Shown here: positions 59,989 to 64,000 of the stretch, piece by piece
How positions within the stretch are numbered: position 1 is the first letter of the stretch
Layout: every line of letters starts with the position of its first letter
Program-made: the position numbers and the translations under genes
Notes under the pieces: model-generated
Database searches by the model: none
The model's input: only the letters and a program-made list of their open reading frames with translations
What the model was told of the DNA's origin: nothing
Assembly: GCF_011170125.1 (NCBI RefSeq)
Contig: NZ_BLLN01000005.1
Location: 2,232,001-2,296,000, forward strand
Direction of reading: 5' to 3'
DNA length: 64,000 nt
From: Streptomyces diastaticus subsp. diastaticus
Lineage (GTDB): Bacteria; Actinomycetota; Actinomycetes; Streptomycetales; Streptomycetaceae

Positions 59989-60768
59989 ATGACAGAGCGT
60001 CAGCCGATTCAGTCGTGGCTCACGGACATGGACGGCGTCCTGATGCACGAAGGAGTGCCGATCCCCGGCGCCGACTCCTTCCTCACCAAGCTCCGTGACT
60101 CCGGCAAGCCCTTCCTGGTGCTCACCAACAACTCGATCTACACCGCCCGCGACCTGCACGCCCGGCTGAAGCGGATCGGGCTGGAGGTGCCGGTGGAGAA
60201 CATCTGGACCTCCGCGCTTGCCACCGCCAACTTCGTGAGCAGCCAGAACCCGGAAGGCACCGCCTACGTCATCGGCGAGGCGGGCCTGACCACGGCCCTG
60301 CACGAGGCCGGGTACATCCTCACCGACAGCGACCCGGACTTCGTCATCCTGGGCGAGACGCGGACGTACTCCTTCGAGGCGCTGACCAAGGCGATCCGGC
60401 TGATCAAGGGCGGCGCCCGGTTCATCGCGACCAACCCGGACAACACCGGCCCGTCCACCGAGGGCGTCCTGCCGGCGACGGGTTCGGTGGCGGCGCTGAT
60501 CACCAAGGCGACCGGCAAGGAGCCGTACTTCGTCGGCAAGCCCAACCCGCTGATGATGCGGACCGGCCTCAACACCATCGGCGCCCACTCGGAGTCGAGC
60601 GCGATGATCGGCGACCGGATGGACACCGACGTCCTCGCCGGCCTGGAGGCCGGGATGACGACCTACCTGGTGCTGACCGGGCTGACGTCCGTCTCCGAGC
60701 TGGACCGCTTCCCGTACCGGGCGACCGAGGTCGTGGACTCGATCGCGGACCTGGTCGACCGGATCTAG
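59989..60768 (+). CDS. HAD-superfamily IIA hydrolase (NagD-like phosphatase)
   Basis: 259-residue cytoplasmic phosphatase. Motif I is LTDMDGVL (nucleophile Asp13, acid Asp15), motif II VLTNNS, a capping domain lies at ~80-180 (YVIGEAGLTTALHEAGYIL), motif III is the Lys in FVGKPNPLMM and motif IV GDRMDTDVLAGLEAGM. NagD-type enzymes dephosphorylate nucleotides or sugar phosphates; the substrate is not determinable. Starts at ATG 59989 with GGCAGGAG upstream. Monocistronic. Confidence 0.95.
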   Translation: MTERQPIQSWLTDMDGVLMHEGVPIPGADSFLTKLRDSGKPFLVLTNNSIYTARDLHARLKRIGLEVPVENIWTSALATANFVSSQNPEGTAYVIGEAGLTTALHEAGYILTDSDPDFVILGETRTYSFEALTKAIRLIKGGARFIATNPDNTGPSTEGVLPATGSVAALITKATGKEPYFVGKPNPLMMRTGLNTIGAHSESSAMIGDRMDTDVLAGLEAGMTTYLVLTGLTSVSELDRFPYRATEVVDSIADLVDRI

Positions 60769-61315
60769 GGGCTGCCCCGGGGCCGGGCGGGCCGCCGGTG
60801 CCGTCGGCGACCCACGCGCCGCGGGCCGGAGCCGCGTCGGGCGCCCGCGGCGGGCAGGGCCCAAGTGGCCCGGCCCCGGGTCGCCGCCTTCTCCACCGAC
60901 GGCGCGCGTGGCCGGGACCGGAGCCGGCGGCGGGGGCCCGGCCGTGCCGCCGGCCCTCGGCGCCTCGCCGGGCTTCGCCGCCTTCTTGGTGAAACCGGGT
61001 CCTCGGCACCGCTGACGGCGCCGCCGCGCCGAACCGGCCCGGCGCGGCGGAGGCGCGACGTGCCCGCTCCGCCTCGCCGGCTGCGGCAGGGGCGGCGCGC
61101 CCCCCGGCGCACGGGCCGAGTGGTGACGCCTTGGCCGCGTTCGGTGTCGTCGCGGTGTTCCGCTGGTCGCGGGGGTGACCGCGGCGATGGCCGTGTTCTC
61201 ACCGTCGCGCCGCGAGGGGGGGCGGGCGCCCTACGGGCGGAGCACGGAGCCGGGCGCGGGCGGCCGGGAACCCCGGACGGTACGGGACCGACAGGCCGGC
61301 TCGCCCCGACGCCGC
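60769..61315. other. Convergent intergenic region, GC-rich
   Basis: 547 bases between the convergent HAD and LAETG-protein genes. Contains one 9-base-arm hairpin at 60817-60852 near the HAD stop. Open frames across it have Arg/Gly/Pro-only composition and no ribosome sites; probably non-coding. Confidence 0.5.
60817..60852 (+). terminator. Probable terminator of the HAD hydrolase gene
   Basis: Perfect arms CGCCGCGGG (60817-60825) and CCCGCGGCG (60844-60852), 18-base loop, ~50 bases past the stop. Confidence 0.45.
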
Positions 61316-62530
61316 TCAAGGGCGGCGCGGACGCCGGGCGAGTCTCAGCAGAACCGCGCCGGAGGCCGGAAGGACCACCGCGAGCACTCCGGGCGAGAGG
61401 GCGCTGTCCCCGGTCTCGGCCAGCTCTGGGCGGCCTTCCCCGCTCCCGCTCGCGGGGTGGCGCGGGTCCCCGTCGTGGCGCGGGGAGTCGCCGGGCCCGC
61501 TCCGCGGGGCGCGGCCCGGCGCACCGTCGGGAGCCTCCGGGGTCGGGCCCGTGGGCGCTTCGGCGTCCGGAGTCCGTCCCGTGGGCGGCTCGGCGTCCGG
61601 CCCGTCCGGGGCTGCCCCAGGGCTCGGCGGCGGGGTGCCGTGGCGGCTCGGGGCGGGGTGGGCGGGCGAGGCCCGTACGCCGGGCGGCGGTGGGGACGCC
61701 GGCCGCCCGGTCGGCAGGGGCGCTTCCGTGGGGAACCGTGACGCGGGCGGGGGTTCCCCGGTCACCCACGGATCGGGCAGGGGCCAGGGGCTCGGCGGGG
61801 CGGGGACGGCGGGGGGCCGCACGGGGGTCGGGGTGGCGTCGCGACGGTCGGCCGGCTGCTCGTTTCCCGGCGGGTGCGGGGGCGGTACGGGCCGCCGGGG
61901 ACCCGTACCGTCGGCGGCCCGGAGCGCGAAGGTGTACGTGTCCGAGTGTCCGACCCAGCGGCCGTCCCGGTCGTGGTGCTGGACCAGGGCGGTCCGGACG
62001 GCGACCCGGCCCGGCCCGGCGTCCTCGCGGACGGCGAGCCGCAGCCGTACGTCCCGCCGTTCGCCGGGGCCCACGGTGAAGCCGCGGAACCCCTTGCCGC
62101 CGTCGAGGACGCCGACGTTCTCCCGGCGCGAGGTGTGGTGCAGGCGGACCGGGGTCCAGCGCCGCCCGTCGTGGAAGTCGAGGCGCAGCTGCGAGGGGGC
62201 CAGGGCACGGTCCTCGTCGATGAGGAGGACCACCGGGTGGACGCGGTGGCAGGTGACCCGGCCGGTGTTGTGGACCCGGACCGTGAAGCCGCTCGGCCCG
62301 TCACCCGCGCGCAGCGTCGCGGGCCCGTCCCGCAGTCGCCCGGTGAGCGGCAGCCGGGCCGCGTCGGGCTGGACGCAGAGCGGGACGGGCGGGCCCGCCG
62401 GGTGGGCGCCGGGGGCGGCGGGGGCGTGGGCGGCCCCGGTGGGCGCCTGGGGGGACACGGCGTGGGCGGAGGCGGTGGTGAGGGGGGAGGCGAGCGCCAG
62501 GACCAGGGCCAGGGGGGTGCGCGAGCGCAT
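61316..62530 (-). CDS. LAETG-type sortase-anchored surface protein
   Basis: 404 residues. Signal peptide (PLALVLALASPLTTASAHA), then a beta-rich domain (~50-200: FTVRVHNTGRVTCHRVHPVV, RRDVRLRLAVREDAGPGRVA). A long Pro/Ala/Thr-rich wall-spanning stalk (~210-365) follows. The C-terminal sorting signal has LAETG at 370-374, hydrophobic VLAVVLPASGAVLLRLA and RRPRRP. LAxTG is the motif used by class E sortases in streptomycetes. The start ATG at 62530 has TGGAGG upstream. It lies ~2 kb from a class F sortase gene. Ligand unknown. Confidence 0.88.
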   Translation of the reverse strand: MRSRTPLALVLALASPLTTASAHAVSPQAPTGAAHAPAAPGAHPAGPPVPLCVQPDAARLPLTGRLRDGPATLRAGDGPSGFTVRVHNTGRVTCHRVHPVVLLIDEDRALAPSQLRLDFHDGRRWTPVRLHHTSRRENVGVLDGGKGFRGFTVGPGERRDVRLRLAVREDAGPGRVAVRTALVQHHDRDGRWVGHSDTYTFALRAADGTGPRRPVPPPHPPGNEQPADRRDATPTPVRPPAVPAPPSPWPLPDPWVTGEPPPASRFPTEAPLPTGRPASPPPPGVRASPAHPAPSRHGTPPPSPGAAPDGPDAEPPTGRTPDAEAPTGPTPEAPDGAPGRAPRSGPGDSPRHDGDPRHPASGSGEGRPELAETGDSALSPGVLAVVLPASGAVLLRLARRPRRP

Positions 62531-62760
62531 GGGCGTGCCTCCAGGTCGGGCGGCGGCCGACGGCACTGGGAGGGGCCGTCGGCCGTTGGCGCGACCCTGC
62601 CACGCAGGGCCCGACACGGCGGCGCGCGCCACGCCTGGTTCGGCTGTTCGAGCCGGGCCCCGCGGCGGGAGATCGCCCGGTCGGCCGATAATCCGACCAT
62701 TGCGGGGCGAAGGGGGCGCGGCCGTGGGGCGGGGGCGGCGGATCGTGCTTGGCTGGGGCC

Positions 62761-63882
62761 ATGTCTGATGCCACCACCGCACCCACCGCCGCCTCCGCCG
62801 CGGTCGCGCCGGTCCGGGTCGCCCTCGTCGGGTACGGCCTGGCGGGTTCCGTCTTCCACGCTCCGCTGATCGCCGCCACCGAGGGGCTGGACCTCGACAC
62901 CGTGGTCACCTCCTCGCCCGAGCGGCGGGACGCGGCCCGCGCCGAGTTCGGCGAGGTGCGGTTCGCCGCCACGGCCGACGAGCTGTGGCCGCGCGCGGAC
63001 GAGCTGGACCTGGTGGTCGTCGCCTCCCCCAACAAGACCCACGTCGCCCTCGCCGAGGCGGCCCTGCGCGCCGGGCTGCCGGTGGTCGTCGACAAGCCAC
63101 TGGCCGGTACGGCCGCCGAGGCGCGGTCGCTGGCGGCGCTGGCCGAGGAGCGCGGGCTGCTGCTGTCGGTCTTCCAGAACCGCCGCTGGGACAACGACTT
63201 CCGCACCCTCGCCGCCCTGCTGGAGGCGGGCACCCTCGGCGACGTGTGGCGCTTCGAGTCGCGGTTCGAGCGCTGGCGGCCCAAGCCCAAGGGCGGCTGG
63301 CGCGAGTCGGGCCGCCCGGAGGAGATCGGCGGCCTCCTCTACGACCTGGGCAGCCACGTCGTCGACCAGGCGCTGCATCTCTTCGGCCCGGTCGACCGGG
63401 TCTACGCCGAGGCGGAGGTGCGCCGGTCCAGCGCGGAGGCCGACGACGACACCTTCCTGGCCCTGCGCCACACCAACGGCGTCCGCTCCCACCTGTACGT
63501 CAGCTCCACCGCCGCCCAGCTCGGCCCGCGCTTCCGGGTCCTCGGCTCCCAGGCCGGGTACGTGAAGTACGGCCTCGACCCGCAGGAGGCGGCCCTGCGC
63601 GCGGGCGAGCGCCCGCTGCCGCGCGAGCCGTGGGGCGAGGAGGGCGAGGCGATGTGGGGCCACGTCGGCTCGGGCGAGTCCCCGCTGACCGGCGGCGGCA
63701 CCCCCGAACCGACCCTGCCCGGTGACTACCCGGCGTACTACCGGGCGATCCACGCGGCCCTGCGCGAGGGCGGCCCGAACCCGGTCACCGCGCTGGAGGC
63801 GGCGGACGCCCTGACCGTGCTGGAGGCGGCCCGCGAGTCGGCGCGCACCGGCGCGACGGTGGACCTGGTCGGCCGCCGCTGA
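62761..63882 (+). CDS. Gfo/Idh/MocA-family oxidoreductase
   Basis: 373 residues. An N-terminal Rossmann fold (VRVALVGYGLAGSVFHAPLI; VVVASPNKTHVALAEAAL) and the conserved VVDKPL (Lys of the EKP-type motif, here DKP) precede a C-terminal alpha/beta domain with GGLLYDLGSHVVDQALHLFG, which carries the DxGxHxxD active-site pattern. NAD(P)-dependent oxidation or reduction of a sugar or inositol derivative is likely. The start ATG at 62761 is used; an in-frame TTG at 62749 exists. Divergent from the LAETG gene. Confidence 0.94.
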   Translation: MSDATTAPTAASAAVAPVRVALVGYGLAGSVFHAPLIAATEGLDLDTVVTSSPERRDAARAEFGEVRFAATADELWPRADELDLVVVASPNKTHVALAEAALRAGLPVVVDKPLAGTAAEARSLAALAEERGLLLSVFQNRRWDNDFRTLAALLEAGTLGDVWRFESRFERWRPKPKGGWRESGRPEEIGGLLYDLGSHVVDQALHLFGPVDRVYAEAEVRRSSAEADDDTFLALRHTNGVRSHLYVSSTAAQLGPRFRVLGSQAGYVKYGLDPQEAALRAGERPLPREPWGEEGEAMWGHVGSGESPLTGGGTPEPTLPGDYPAYYRAIHAALREGGPNPVTALEAADALTVLEAARESARTGATVDLVGRR

Positions 63883-63942
63883 GCACCGCGGGTGGTGCAG
63901 GGCGTCCGGTGTCGGCCGCCGCCCGCCCTGCCCCCGCCGGCG

Positions 63943-64000
63943 TCACGCCGCGGCTGGCCGGGGCACGTCCTCGGCGCGGCCCATGACCTGCCGCTGCCGT
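63943..64000 (-). CDS. Possible C-terminal fragment of a leftward gene running off the window
   Basis: Read leftwards, the frame gives a short tail QRQVMGRAEDVPRPAAA and a TGA at 63943-63945. Composition is plausible for a protein end but too little is visible to identify it. Confidence 0.3.
   Translation of the reverse strand, partial: RQRQVMGRAEDVPRPAAA

Overview
The window looks like a stretch of a Streptomyces (or very close actinomycete) chromosome. It is very GC-rich with strong third-position G/C bias. It carries lipoproteins, Tat-type signals, a LAxTG surface protein, and the cslA-glxA-cslZ tip-growth glycan locus typical of streptomycetes. No phage genes, transposases, CRISPR arrays or natural-product megasynthases were seen, so this reads as ordinary core or near-core chromosome. 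All assignments come from reading the sequence and remembered family motifs; no database search was run.

Layout. 1-9286 (minus strand): two tandem, paralogous oligopeptide ABC-transporter units. The right unit is complete (binding protein, two permeases, two ATPases) and ends in a strong hairpin. The left unit (binding protein, two permeases) runs off the window. 9829-11736: translation GTPase TypA/BipA. 12468-14741: an orphan solute-binding lipoprotein with a disordered insertion. 15166-19000: a small membrane-anchored protein, a large PAS/GAF/PP2C/ATPase regulator and a small RsbW-type ATPase. 19265-22043: Nudix hydrolase, SPOR-like miniprotein, GntR/UTRA regulator and a DUF4190/septum-formation-type membrane protein. 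22324-27024: secreted subtilase and, divergently, a secreted GH65 (acid-trehalase-like) enzyme.

27198-31517: three co-directional genes encode a RecB/Cas4-type PD-(D/E)XK nuclease with four cysteines placed like an Fe-S cluster, an unrecognised 562-residue protein, and a compact SF1 Upf1/Dna2-like helicase. Together they look like a split Dna2-like machine and are the best candidate here for an undescribed system. 31949-33220: a small conserved-looking protein and a primase/polymerase-like protein whose stop codon lies inside the first of three identical tRNA-Lys(CUU) genes. 33304-38324: M6-type metalloprotease, PAS-GGDEF-EAL cyclic-di-GMP protein and a luciferase-like monooxygenase.

38426-47740: a catabolic island. 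It holds two maleate-isomerase/EutA-like proteins, a D-2-hydroxyacid dehydrogenase, an amidase, a DUF3830 protein, an Ehu-type (ectoine/amino-acid) ABC importer in four overlapping genes, and an IclR regulator. The set suggests import and stepwise breakdown of a small amide or amino-acid-like compound.

48403-58278: second tRNA-Lys, a chitin/cellulose-active LPMO preceded by a DasR-type operator, an SPFH protein, an NlpC/P60-type hydrolase with peptidoglycan-binding repeats, third tRNA-Lys, then cslA and glxA, and cslZ facing them across a 20-bp-arm terminator. This block builds and remodels the glycan at hyphal tips. 58392-63882: class F sortase with a secreted partner, NagD-like HAD phosphatase, LAETG-anchored surface protein and a Gfo/Idh/MocA oxidoreductase. 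A possible C-terminal fragment of another gene ends the window.
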